Shown here one piece after another: positions 30,674 through 39,375 of a stretch of 64,000 nucleotides of DNA. Source of the DNA: JAWXCE01 sp033764775 (GTDB lineage Bacteria; Pseudomonadota; Alphaproteobacteria; Rhizobiales; Rhodomicrobiaceae); NCBI GenBank assembly GCA_033764775.1, contig JANRIQ010000030.1, forward strand, positions 62,001 to 126,000, read 5' to 3'. Within the stretch, counting starts at the first letter, position 1; the number at the start of each line of letters is the position of its first letter. Both the position numbers and the translations under genes were made by a program. The notes under the pieces were generated by a model, which was not told the DNA's origin, searched no databases, and saw only the letters and a list, made by a program, of their open reading frames with translations.

Positions 30674-31123
30674 CTAAACCAGCGCGAGACCGTCCGCCGT
30701 CAGATATGTGGCGAAGGTGAGCCACGCGGACATCGGCAGCAGGAGCGCGCCCGCGGTGCGATCCTCTCGGCTTAGGCGCCACGCGATCGCCAGTGTCACT
30801 GCGAGGGTTACGATGTTGCCGATGAACGCGGTCTGGAGGTTGCTAAGCCCTTCAGTATAAAACGGGTAGGCCAAGGAAAACGCCGCAAGGGCGATGAGAA
30901 GCCATCGGAGGGCGGAACCCGGCCGCGCCACGCGTGCGTAGATGACGCCCATGATGGCGAACAGTCCTACCCAGACAAGGCCTATCACCCATCCGGGCGG
31001 AGCGAGACGCGGCGTTGTCGCGGCGCTCGCGGAATCGAAGCCCAATCCAAACACGAGGCCGTTCGTGATGAGACACGCTCCCGTGAATGCTAAAACCGCA
31101 TAAAGCGTACGATTTTGACTCAT
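30674..31123 (-). CDS. TspO/MBR family membrane protein
   Basis: A 149-residue protein with five predicted helices. The motif PPGWVIGLVWVGLFAIMGVIYARV resembles the TspO/peripheral benzodiazepine receptor signature; such proteins bind porphyrins or steroids and often respond to stress. The start is ATG at 31123 behind CGGAGAGA. It precedes the exonuclease gene by five bases, so both are probably cotranscribed. The family match is good but less strict than for canonical TspO: the tryptophan-rich second half is divergent. Confidence 0.7.
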   Translation of the reverse strand: MSQNRTLYAVLAFTGACLITNGLVFGLGFDSASAATTPRLAPPGWVIGLVWVGLFAIMGVIYARVARPGSALRWLLIALAAFSLAYPFYTEGLSNLQTAFIGNIVTLAVTLAIAWRLSREDRTAGALLLPMSAWLTFATYLTADGLALV

Positions 31124-31243
31124 TGATCTCTCCGGGCAATATGTCTGTAGCACGTTAAAGCTGCGTTGCAGCGCAATAGAGGTCGCGGCGCGCGGCGCGT
31201 TCGTCAACAGGAAGGTCTTCTCATCGCGAAGCATTTACCGGCC

Positions 31244-33682
31244 GTGAGCCTTCCTCCCTATATCGATGCATGGTTCGCCGGCCGGGGATGGGCGCCGCGG
31301 CCGTATCAGCTTCGCATGGTTGAGGCGTTCGAGGCGGGCCGCTCTACACTACTCATCGCGCCGACCGGCGGCGGCAAGACCCTTTCCGGCTTCCTGCCCG
31401 CGCTCATCGACATCCACGAGCGGAAGGCGGAGGGCCTGCACACGCTTTACATCTCGCCGCTGAAAGCGCTCGCCAACGACATCGAACGCAACCTCGCCGC
31501 GCCGGTACGCGAGATGGGCCTCGACGTTCGCGTGGAAACCCGCACCGGCGATACGCCCGCCGCGAAACGTCAGCGCCAGCGCAGCCAGCCCCCGCACATG
31601 CTGCTGACGACGCCGGAAAGCTTGATGCTGATGCTATCCTACGCCGACGCGGACCGCTTTTTCAGCGGGCTGCGGCTCGTGATCATCGACGAAACGCATA
31701 GCTTCGCGCACACCAAGCGCGGCGATTTCACCGCGCTCGCCCTCGCCCGCCTGCGCGCGCTGGCGCCCGATCATGTGCGCTTCGGCCTGTCGGCGACAGT
31801 CGCCGAACCGGGCAAGCTCGCCGAGTGGCTGGGCGGCGCGGGGCGAGCGACCCATGTGCTTGACGCCGCCCTCCCCTCCCGCCCCGAGATCAAAATCGTC
31901 GAGGCCGCCGCGCGGATGCCCTATGGCGGCTTCATGGCCCGCTACGCCGTGCCCGAGATTTACGCGGCGGTGAAGGCGGCGGGCACCTCCATCGTGTTCG
32001 TGAACACCCGCGCGCAGGCTGAACTCGTGCTGCAAATGCTGTGGGACGTGAACGAAGACGCGCTTCCTATTACCGTGTACCACGGTTCCCTCTCGCGCGA
32101 ACAGCGGCGGCGGACTGAGGCGATGATGGCGGCGGGCAAGCTGCGCTCTGTCGTCGCCACCGCCGCGCTTGAGCTCGGCATCGACTGGGGCGACGTGGAT
32201 CTCGTCATTCAGGTGGGCGCGCCGAAGGGCGTCTCGCGGCTTCTGCAGCGCATCGGCCGCTCAAACCACCGGCTGGACGAGCCGAGCCGAGCGCTGCTCG
32301 TTCCCGGCAACCGCTTCGAGGCGCTCGAATGCCGCGCGGCGATGGAGGCGATCGCGGCTGGGCGTCTCGACGGCGAAGAGCTGATCCCCGGCGCGCAGGA
32401 TGTCGTCGCGCAGTACATCATCAACTGCGCCTGCTCGGAGCCGGTCGAGCCGGACGCTTTGTACGCCGAAATCCGCTCCGCCGCGCCCTACGCCGCCCTG
32501 CCCCGCGAGCAGTTCGACCGGCTATTACGCTTCGCCATCGACGGCGGCTATGTGCTGCGGAACTATCCGCGCTATCACCGCCTCGTGGAGGAGGACGGGC
32601 GCTGGCGGATCGCGCACCAGACTGTCGCGCGCCGGCACCGGCAAAATGTGGGCGTCATCGTGGAGGCGGCGCGGCTGAAGGTGAAACGGCTCGCCGGCAA
32701 GAGCAAGATCGGCCGCATCATTGGCGAGGTGGAGGAGTATTTCGCGCAAGGGCTGACGCCGGGCGACACGTTCCTATTCGCGGGCGAGATGCTGGAGTTC
32801 ATGGGCGTGCGCGACATGGCGCTGGAGGCGCGCCCCGCCTCGGCGGGCGAGCCGAAAATCCCGTCCTACGCGGGCGGGCAGATGCCGCTGTCGACCTTCC
32901 TCGCGGACGGCGTGCGCAGCCTGCTCAACCGGCCGGCGGACTGGCCGTCGCTGCCCGCCGATGTGCGCGAGTGGCTCGACCTGCAGCAGCGTTTCTCCGT
33001 CATCCCACGTCCCGGCGAACTGCTCGTCGAGCATTTCGCGTGGCGGCGGCTGAACTACTGCGTGTTCTACACCTTCGAGGGGCGTAAGGCGAACCAGACG
33101 CTTGGGATGCTCGTCACCCGGCGCATGGAAACGATGGGGCTGAAGCCGGTGAGTTTCCAGGTGACGGACTACGCGCTCTCGGTCGGCCTGCTGCGCGAGG
33201 TGGACGAGGCGCACATCGCCAAGCTGCTCGCGCCCGACATCCTCGGCGACGACCTGGAGGAATGGATCGTCGCCTCGCCGATGCTGAAGCGCGCGTTCCG
33301 CCATGTCGCGACCGTCGCCGGCCTCACCGAGCAGCAGAACTCCGGCGTGCAAAAGTCGATGCGGCAGATGACCATGTCGACCGACCTGATCTATGATGTG
33401 CTACTCAAACACGAACCCGACCACGTGCTGCTCGCCGTCGCCCGGCGCGACGCGGAGCGCGAACTGCTCGACCTGCGCCGCCTCTCGCAAATGCTGAACC
33501 GCTTCCAGAACAACCGCCTTTATAAGCACCTCGACCGCGCTTCGCCGTTTTCGATCCCCGTGCTGATGGAGGTGCGCACTGAACAGGTGCGCGGGTCAGG
33601 CATCGAGGCGCTGCTCGCGCAAGGGTCGATCCAGGACGAGGCGGAGCAACTGATGGAGGACGTGCGTGCAGCCGTCGGCTAA
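31244..33682 (+). CDS. ligase-associated Lhr-type DEXH-box helicase
   Basis: An 812-residue superfamily 2 helicase of the Lhr-core type named the ligase-associated DNA damage response helicase. Walker A APTGGGKT is at residues 39-46 and the DEXH box (DETH) at 149-152. QRIGRSNHR is motif VI. The start at GTG 31244 gives MSLPPYIDAWFAGRGWAPRPYQ, as in relatives; the frame also opens at TTG 31166. It runs opposite to the exonuclease gene, with the TspO-like gene between, and its end overlaps PdeM by 17 bases. Confidence 0.88.
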   Translation: MSLPPYIDAWFAGRGWAPRPYQLRMVEAFEAGRSTLLIAPTGGGKTLSGFLPALIDIHERKAEGLHTLYISPLKALANDIERNLAAPVREMGLDVRVETRTGDTPAAKRQRQRSQPPHMLLTTPESLMLMLSYADADRFFSGLRLVIIDETHSFAHTKRGDFTALALARLRALAPDHVRFGLSATVAEPGKLAEWLGGAGRATHVLDAALPSRPEIKIVEAAARMPYGGFMARYAVPEIYAAVKAAGTSIVFVNTRAQAELVLQMLWDVNEDALPITVYHGSLSREQRRRTEAMMAAGKLRSVVATAALELGIDWGDVDLVIQVGAPKGVSRLLQRIGRSNHRLDEPSRALLVPGNRFEALECRAAMEAIAAGRLDGEELIPGAQDVVAQYIINCACSEPVEPDALYAEIRSAAPYAALPREQFDRLLRFAIDGGYVLRNYPRYHRLVEEDGRWRIAHQTVARRHRQNVGVIVEAARLKVKRLAGKSKIGRIIGEVEEYFAQGLTPGDTFLFAGEMLEFMGVRDMALEARPASAGEPKIPSYAGGQMPLSTFLADGVRSLLNRPADWPSLPADVREWLDLQQRFSVIPRPGELLVEHFAWRRLNYCVFYTFEGRKANQTLGMLVTRRMETMGLKPVSFQVTDYALSVGLLREVDEAHIAKLLAPDILGDDLEEWIVASPMLKRAFRHVATVAGLTEQQNSGVQKSMRQMTMSTDLIYDVLLKHEPDHVLLAVARRDAERELLDLRRLSQMLNRFQNNRLYKHLDRASPFSIPVLMEVRTEQVRGSGIEALLAQGSIQDEAEQLMEDVRAAVG

Positions 33683-34361
33683 AGCGGAGGAGCGCGCGGG
33701 GCTCGACATCGCGGTGGGCGGCGAGACCGTCACGCTCGACGGGCGCGGCGTGGCGTGGCTGCCCGGGCATGGCGCGCTGCTCGCCGCCGACCTACACCTG
33801 GAAAAAGGCTCGCGGCTGGCCACCATGCGCCGCCCGGCCCCGCGCCTCGACACGCACGACACGCTGATGCGGCTTGCGGCGTGCGTGCGCGATTACCGCC
33901 CCGCCCTCGTCGTCTGCCTCGGCGACAGCTTCCACGACGGCGGTGCGGGCGAACGGCTCTCGCCCGAGGACGCCGCCGTGATGCGCCGCCTGTGCGCCAG
34001 CGTCCCGCGCTGGGTGTGGATCACCGGCAACCACGATCCGAACCCGCCGGAATGCGCAGGCGGCGAGGCCGCAGACAGCCTGCGTCTCGGCGCCCTCACC
34101 CTCACCCATGTCCCGACGACGATCGACGCGCCCCACGTGGCCGGCCATCTCCACCCCAAGGCGACGGTTTCGGTGCGCCGTCAGAAGATCACCGGACGCT
34201 GCTTTGTGAGCGATGGGCGGCTGCTGGTGATGCCCGCTTTCGGGGCGTTCGCCGGCGGCTTATCCTGGAAAGACGAGGCTTTCGCCGCAATTTATCCGCG
34301 ATCCGCGCCCGAGTGTTACATGATGTTTCAAGAAAAGCTGTTTCGTTTGCCGGTGCTTTGA
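33666..34361 (+). CDS. pdeM: ligase-associated phosphoesterase PdeM
   Basis: A 231-residue calcineurin-like metallophosphoesterase. Metal ligands are Asp42 and His44 (ADLHLEKG), Asp87 (LGDSFHD), Asn122/His123 (GNHD) and the HLH pair at 161-163. PdeM belongs to the ligase-associated DNA repair set as an endonuclease. It starts with GTG at 33666 inside the helicase gene, so it is translationally coupled. Length is normal. Confidence 0.88.
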   Translation: MQPSAKAEERAGLDIAVGGETVTLDGRGVAWLPGHGALLAADLHLEKGSRLATMRRPAPRLDTHDTLMRLAACVRDYRPALVVCLGDSFHDGGAGERLSPEDAAVMRRLCASVPRWVWITGNHDPNPPECAGGEAADSLRLGALTLTHVPTTIDAPHVAGHLHPKATVSVRRQKITGRCFVSDGRLLVMPAFGAFAGGLSWKDEAFAAIYPRSAPECYMMFQEKLFRLPVL

Positions 34362-34481
34362 GTTTTTCGTGAAGGCGCGACGCTAAAGCTTCTTTTTGCC
34401 GCCGCCGGCTGCTAGCTTTGACCGCGGCGGCGATCTCTGGCCGCCCGGCAATCAACTCTCAGAGACGGAAGGCGGCTCCGG

Positions 34482-36365
34482 ATGGACAGCGGACAACTGC
34501 TGCTTGTTGCGATTTTTCTGGCCGTGGCGGCGGTGATGGCGCCGCTGGGGCGTCGCTTCAAGCTCGGGACCGTTCTCGGTTATCTCCTCGGCGGCATGAT
34601 CATCGCGCAGTTCGACGGCGTGCTTGGCATCGGCAAACCGGAGGATATTCTGCACACGGCCGAGCTTGGGGTCGCCATGTTCCTGTTCCTCATTGGGCTG
34701 GAGCTGAAGCCGCGCCGCCTTTGGTCGTTCCGGTACAGCGTCTTTGTGGTCGGCGGCGCTCAGGTGATGTTGACCGCGCTCGCGCTGACGCTCATCGGCG
34801 TCTATTTCGGCTATGCGGTCGCCGTCTGGACGCTCGTCGGTCTGGCGGTGGCGCTGTCGTCCACGGCCTTCGCGCTGCAGATCCTCGACGAAAAGGGCGA
34901 GCTTCAGGCGCGGCACGGCCGCCTCGCCTTTTCGATCCTGCTGTTTCAGGATATCGCGGCCATCCCGATTATCGCGCTGGTGCCCGTGTTCGCGACGGGC
35001 GTTAACCTGTCGCCAGGCGAAACGGCGATCGCGGCGGCGAAAGCGCTCGGGGCTGTGGCCGCGCTCATCATCGTCGGGCGTTTCGTGCTTGACCGGCTGT
35101 ACCGCCTCGTCGCCTCCACCGGCGTGCGCGAGGCCATGACGGCGAGCGCGCTGCTGACGGTTGTGTCCGCCGTCATGCTGATGCAGGCCATCGGCATGTC
35201 GCCGGCGCTCGGCGCGTTCATCGCCGGAGTGCTGCTCGCGGACTCCGAGTATCGCCACCAGCTCGCCTCGGACATCGCGCCGTTCGAAGCGCTTTTGCTC
35301 GGCGTGTTCTTCACCGCCATCGGCCTGTCGCTGGACATCGGCGCCATCATCCAGCAGCCAGGGCTAATCGCGATGGGCGTTGCGGGCCTCGTCACCGTGA
35401 AAGCCGTCATCCTCTACGGTATCGGCCGCTGGCAGGGGCTCGACAACTGGGCGGCGCGGCGGCTGGCGCTCACCCTGTCGCAGGGAGGGGAATTCGCTTT
35501 CGTCATCTTCGCGGCGGCCGCATCCTCGTCGGTTCTGTCGTCCGAGGACGCCAACATCCTGGCTGTCGTCGTCACGCTCTCGATGGTGGCCACCCCGCTG
35601 CTGCTGCTCATCGACGACAAGCTCGACACGGAGCCGCCGCAACCGACGCCGGCCTATGACACCCCTCCGGCCGCCGAGCAGCACATCGTCATCGCCGGGT
35701 TCGGCCGCTTCGGGCAGATCGTCGCGCGCATCCTTCGCGCCCGCCGCATCCCTTTCACCGCGCTCGACATCGACCCCGAGCAGGTGAGCTTCGTCGGCCA
35801 GTTCGACAATAAAATCTATTATGGCGACGCGAGCCGCCTGACCGTGCTTGAGGCGGCGGAGACGGCCAAGGCGCGCGCCTTCGTGCTGGCCATCGACGAC
35901 ATGGAGACCTCGGTCGCGACCGCGCAGCTTGTGAAGCGGTATTTTCCGAAAGTGCCCATCTATGCGCGCGCCCGCAACCGCCAGCACGTCCACCGGCTGA
36001 TGGACCTCGGGGTTGAGCATATCGAGCGCGAGACTTACCACTCCGCTCTCGAACTCACCCGAGATTTGCTGCGCGGCCTCGGCATCGCGCCGCAGCAGGT
36101 GCGCTACATGGTCGAGACGTTCAAGGAGCACGACGAGCGCCGTCTCTACGACGATTACAAGCACTACACCGACCTGGAAAAAGTCTTCCTGATGGCGAAA
36201 AAGCAGTCGCAGGAGTTGGAGGAGCTTTTCGCGCAGGATATACAGGAGACCGAGCGGACCATGGCGCGAACCGACGGCCCGGCGAAACCGAAACAGCCTG
36301 ATGCGCCCCGTAAAGCCGGCGCGCCCCGGCCGGCGGAGCCCGAGCGCGAAACCGCTCAAGGGTGA
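34482..36365 (+). CDS. Kef-type K+/H+ antiporter with RCK domain (CPA2 family)
   Basis: A 627-residue inner-membrane antiporter. About the first 390 residues hold 12-13 helices of the CPA2 fold (LGYLLGGMIIAQF, FLFLIGLELKPRRLW). At about 400-520 a TrkA-N/RCK domain has the Rossmann motif VIAGFGRFGQ for NAD(H). The last 60 residues are a Pro/Lys-rich tail. By similarity to KefB/KefC it would export potassium for protons, perhaps gated by glutathione adducts; a partner KefF/G is not adjacent. Confidence 0.88.
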   Translation: MDSGQLLLVAIFLAVAAVMAPLGRRFKLGTVLGYLLGGMIIAQFDGVLGIGKPEDILHTAELGVAMFLFLIGLELKPRRLWSFRYSVFVVGGAQVMLTALALTLIGVYFGYAVAVWTLVGLAVALSSTAFALQILDEKGELQARHGRLAFSILLFQDIAAIPIIALVPVFATGVNLSPGETAIAAAKALGAVAALIIVGRFVLDRLYRLVASTGVREAMTASALLTVVSAVMLMQAIGMSPALGAFIAGVLLADSEYRHQLASDIAPFEALLLGVFFTAIGLSLDIGAIIQQPGLIAMGVAGLVTVKAVILYGIGRWQGLDNWAARRLALTLSQGGEFAFVIFAAAASSSVLSSEDANILAVVVTLSMVATPLLLLIDDKLDTEPPQPTPAYDTPPAAEQHIVIAGFGRFGQIVARILRARRIPFTALDIDPEQVSFVGQFDNKIYYGDASRLTVLEAAETAKARAFVLAIDDMETSVATAQLVKRYFPKVPIYARARNRQHVHRLMDLGVEHIERETYHSALELTRDLLRGLGIAPQQVRYMVETFKEHDERRLYDDYKHYTDLEKVFLMAKKQSQELEELFAQDIQETERTMARTDGPAKPKQPDAPRKAGAPRPAEPERETAQG

Positions 36366-36390
36366 GCGCGCAGGGCTTGGCGGGGGCGGC

Positions 36391-37590
36391 ATGGTTTCGG
36401 CGTGGACAATCTTTTGGATATCCCTGCGGCTGGGCGTCACTTCGTTCGGCGGCCCGATCGCGCATCTGGGGTATTTTCGCGACGAGTTCGTCAACCGGCG
36501 CCGCTGGCTCGACGATGAAACCTACGCCGACATCGTGGCGCTCAGCCAGTTCGCGCCCGGCCCGGCGAGCAGCCAGACGCTGTACGCCATCGGCCTCCTG
36601 AAAAGCGGGTTCTGGGGCGGGGCGGCGGCCTGGGCCGGCTTTACGCTTCCGTCCGCGCTCTTGATGCTCGCGGCGGCCTACGGCCTCGCCTGGGCGGAGG
36701 GAGACGCGGCGCAAAGCGTCATTCACGGCCTCAGAATCGTGGCGGTGGCGGTCGTCGCGCAGGCGCTGTGGAGCATGGCCAACAGCCTCTGTCCTGACCG
36801 GACCCGCGCAGGCCTGGCTCTGGCGGCGGCGGCGTTTCTCATCGCCGCGCCGTCGGCGGAGGGGCAACTCGCCGTGATCGCGGCCGGGGCCGTCGCGGGC
36901 GCGCTGCTGCTCAAACCGTCCGTTTCAGGCGGCGAAACGCGGTTTGCCGGCGCGCCCTCGCGAGCGGCGGGCGTCATCGCGTTTATTCTGTTCGCCGCCA
37001 TTTTCGCCGGCTCGGCGATTGCGGCTCGTCTGGGCGAAAGCGCCGTCTGGGACGTGTTCGACGGATTTTACCGCGCGGGCGCCTTGGTGTTTGGCGGCGG
37101 CCATGTGGTGCTCCCGCTCCTCGAAGAGGCGACCGTCGGCGCGGGGCTGATGGGCGAGAGCGAGTTTCTGGCGGGGTACGGCGCCGCGCAGGCCGTGCCG
37201 GGGCCGCTGTTCACCTTCGCCGCGTATCTGGGCGCGCTGATCCCGCTGGAGGGATGGCCGGCGCCCGCCGTCGCGGCGCTGTGCCTCGTGGCGTTGTTCC
37301 TGCCGGGGATATTGCTGATGTATGCGGGATTGCCTTTCTGGGGAGCGCTACGGGGAAAGCGGGGCGCCCGGGCGGTGCTGAATGGGGTGAACGCGGCGGT
37401 CGTGGGGCTGCTGGGGGCGGCGCTGTACGATCCCATCGCCACGTCGGCGATCGGTAAGCCGGCAGACCTGACGCTCGCCATCGCCGCGTTCGGCGCGCTC
37501 ACCGTGCTGAAGCTGCCGGTTCTGGTCGTCGTCGCGGCGACAGTCGCTGGAGCGGCGGCGCCCACGTTGATTGGCTGGTCGGCGGGATAA
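36391..37590 (+). CDS. chrA: chromate transporter, ChrA family, two-domain form
   Basis: A 399-residue transporter with two repeated halves: the signature SFGGPIAHLGYFRDEFV in the first and GGGHVVLPLLEEATV in the second. Such proteins export chromate driven by proton motive force. The start is ATG at 36391, 25 bases after the Kef stop; an upstream frame overlaps the antiporter gene and is non-conserved. No chrB regulator is nearby. Confidence 0.9.
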   Translation: MVSAWTIFWISLRLGVTSFGGPIAHLGYFRDEFVNRRRWLDDETYADIVALSQFAPGPASSQTLYAIGLLKSGFWGGAAAWAGFTLPSALLMLAAAYGLAWAEGDAAQSVIHGLRIVAVAVVAQALWSMANSLCPDRTRAGLALAAAAFLIAAPSAEGQLAVIAAGAVAGALLLKPSVSGGETRFAGAPSRAAGVIAFILFAAIFAGSAIAARLGESAVWDVFDGFYRAGALVFGGGHVVLPLLEEATVGAGLMGESEFLAGYGAAQAVPGPLFTFAAYLGALIPLEGWPAPAVAALCLVALFLPGILLMYAGLPFWGALRGKRGARAVLNGVNAAVVGLLGAALYDPIATSAIGKPADLTLAIAAFGALTVLKLPVLVVVAATVAGAAAPTLIGWSAG

Positions 37591-37642
37591 GTATCGTCGC
37601 TGGCGGCGCTGCAATCAACGCGAGCAAAGGCCCGGCCGGCGC

Positions 37643-37668
37643 AAAAAAACCCGGCACCATGCGCCGGG
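37643..37668 (-). terminator. rho-independent terminator of the fdhABC operon
   Basis: On the minus strand, 30 bases past the fdhC stop, a 6-base GC stem (CCCGGC / GCCGGG, loop GCATGGT) is followed at once by seven T. It is the clearest terminator in the window. Confidence 0.85.
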
Positions 37669-37697
37669 GGAAATTTTCTAAAACCAAGGCCTCGATT

Positions 37698-38696
37698 TCA
37701 CTCGGCCGGGGCGACGCCTGAGGGCATGGAGGCCGGCCGCCCATCGTCCGCACGCGGCGCCGTCTCAGCCCAGAGGCTGTGGTGCTCGCGCGCCCAGTTC
37801 GCGTCCACCTTGCCCGATCCCATGGCGTCGAACGCGCCCTCCATGCCGATGGAGCCGATGTAGATGTGCCCGAGAATAACCGCCACAAGGATGATGCCGC
37901 CCACGCTATGCACCAGATGCGCAAGCTGCATGCCGGCGATCGTCGTCTCGTAAAACGGGAACATCAGGATGTAGCCACTGACTGCTATGGCGCCGCCGAT
38001 CAACACCACGCTCCAGAATATGAACTTTTGACCGCCGTTGAAACGCTTGGCTGGCGGGTGATAGCTGCCGACCATTCCACCCCCCGCCAGAAACCATTTC
38101 ACATCCGACCAGCCGGGAATGTTGTCCTTCAGCCACAACAGCAGCATGAAGACGAGGCCGACGGTGAACGGCAGGCTCAGATAGTTGTGCGCGTATTTGC
38201 CGAGTTGCGACACCGTGGTGAACGCCTCGGGACCGATGAGCGGCAGCAGCAGCGTCTTGCCGAACACAAGGTTGAGACCCGACAGCGCCAGGATGATGAA
38301 ACTGGTGGCCGTGAGCCAATGGATGAAGCGGTCGAAGGCGTTGAAGCGGATGAGTTTCACGCCCGAGAAGCCCTTCGACAGCCGCACCCGGCCGCGCACC
38401 AGATAGAACAGCAGCAGAAGCGCGGCCACGCCGAGGATGGCGTATGCGCCGATGGTCGGGATCGTCTGCTCGTGCCAGGCCCGATATTCGCGCCCCTCCG
38501 GCTGGATCAGCAGGCCGGATTTGGCGTCCGGTATCGAGACGCGGCCGTTGACGCGGTCGAGTTCGCGCAGAAGCTGCTCCTCCCGCACCGCGCTCGCCGT
38601 TGGATTGACTGAGGTCGGTTGCCCGGATTGCGCCAGCGCGGGCAGCGCGGCGCCAAAGGTGATGAAAACCAGTGCGAGCAGTGTGCGCAGGCCCAT
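37698..38696 (-). CDS. fdhC: formate dehydrogenase cytochrome b subunit (gamma)
   Basis: A 332-residue membrane subunit that takes electrons from the iron-sulfur subunit to quinone. It begins with a signal-like segment (MGLRTLLALVFITFGAALPALA), followed by a periplasmic stretch of about 65 residues and four main helices. RFNAFDRFIHWLTATSFIILALSG carries a heme-ligand His and HLVHSVGGIILVAVILGHIYIG others, as in FdnI/FdoI cytochrome b556. The start is ATG at 38696. It is the last gene of fdhA-fdhB-fdhC and ends before a strong terminator. Confidence 0.92.
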   Translation of the reverse strand: MGLRTLLALVFITFGAALPALAQSGQPTSVNPTASAVREEQLLRELDRVNGRVSIPDAKSGLLIQPEGREYRAWHEQTIPTIGAYAILGVAALLLLFYLVRGRVRLSKGFSGVKLIRFNAFDRFIHWLTATSFIILALSGLNLVFGKTLLLPLIGPEAFTTVSQLGKYAHNYLSLPFTVGLVFMLLLWLKDNIPGWSDVKWFLAGGGMVGSYHPPAKRFNGGQKFIFWSVVLIGGAIAVSGYILMFPFYETTIAGMQLAHLVHSVGGIILVAVILGHIYIGSIGMEGAFDAMGSGKVDANWAREHHSLWAETAPRADDGRPASMPSGVAPAE

Positions 38697-38757
38697 GACG
38701 TATGCTCCCAAGATGCTTGTGCCGTGGGGGCGGCTCGGCGCCGCCACCGTTGCGGCT

Positions 38758-39354
38758 TTAAACCGCGATGGTTTCCTTGTACGCCGTCTGCCAGCCCCAG
38801 GCGCCCGAGCCGTAGCCGCGCTTGACGACGCGCTCCTTGTAGATTTGCGCGATGATCTCGCCGTCGCCCGCCAGCAGAGACTTCGTCGAGCACATCTCGG
38901 CGCAGATCGGCAGCTTGCCTTCCGCCAGGCGGTTGCCGCCATATTTCGAGTACTCGACCGGCGTCAGGTCGGCTTCTGGCCCGCCGGCGCAGTAGGTGCA
39001 TTTGTCCATCTTGCCGCGCGAGCCGAAATTGCCGACGCGGGGGTATTGCGGCGCGCCGAACGGGCAAGCGTAAAAGCAGTAGCCGCAGCCGATGCACAGG
39101 TCTTTCGAGTGCAGCACCACGGCGTCGGCGGTGGTGTAGAAGCAATCGACCGGGCACACGGCGGCGCAGGGCGCATCAGTGCAGTGCATGCACGCCATGG
39201 AGATGGAGCGCTCGCCGGGTTTGCCGTCGTTGATGGTCACCACGCGGCGGCGGTTGATGCCCCACGGCACCTCATGCTCGTTTTTGCAGGCGGTGACGCA
39301 GGCGTTGCATTCGATGCAGCGGTCGCCGTCGCACAGGAATTTAACGCGGGCCAT
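38758..39354 (-). CDS. fdhB: formate dehydrogenase iron-sulfur subunit (beta)
   Basis: A 198-residue ferredoxin-type subunit. Cysteine motifs CIECNACVTAC, CMHCTDAPCAAVC, CIGCGYCFYAC and a last CTYC pair give four [4Fe-4S] sites. It wires the periplasmic catalytic subunit to the cytochrome b subunit. It lacks the C-terminal membrane anchor of E. coli FdnH. Between fdhA and fdhC in the same operon. Confidence 0.94.
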   Translation of the reverse strand: MARVKFLCDGDRCIECNACVTACKNEHEVPWGINRRRVVTINDGKPGERSISMACMHCTDAPCAAVCPVDCFYTTADAVVLHSKDLCIGCGYCFYACPFGAPQYPRVGNFGSRGKMDKCTYCAGGPEADLTPVEYSKYGGNRLAEGKLPICAEMCSTKSLLAGDGEIIAQIYKERVVKRGYGSGAWGWQTAYKETIAV

Positions 39355-39375
39355 TGGTTCGTCCTCCCTTATCGC

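Noticed and set aside
34398..34431. Strong GC hairpin between pdeM and the Kef gene as a terminator
   Set aside because: The T-run lies on the 5' side for the plus strand, and no minus-strand gene ends there.
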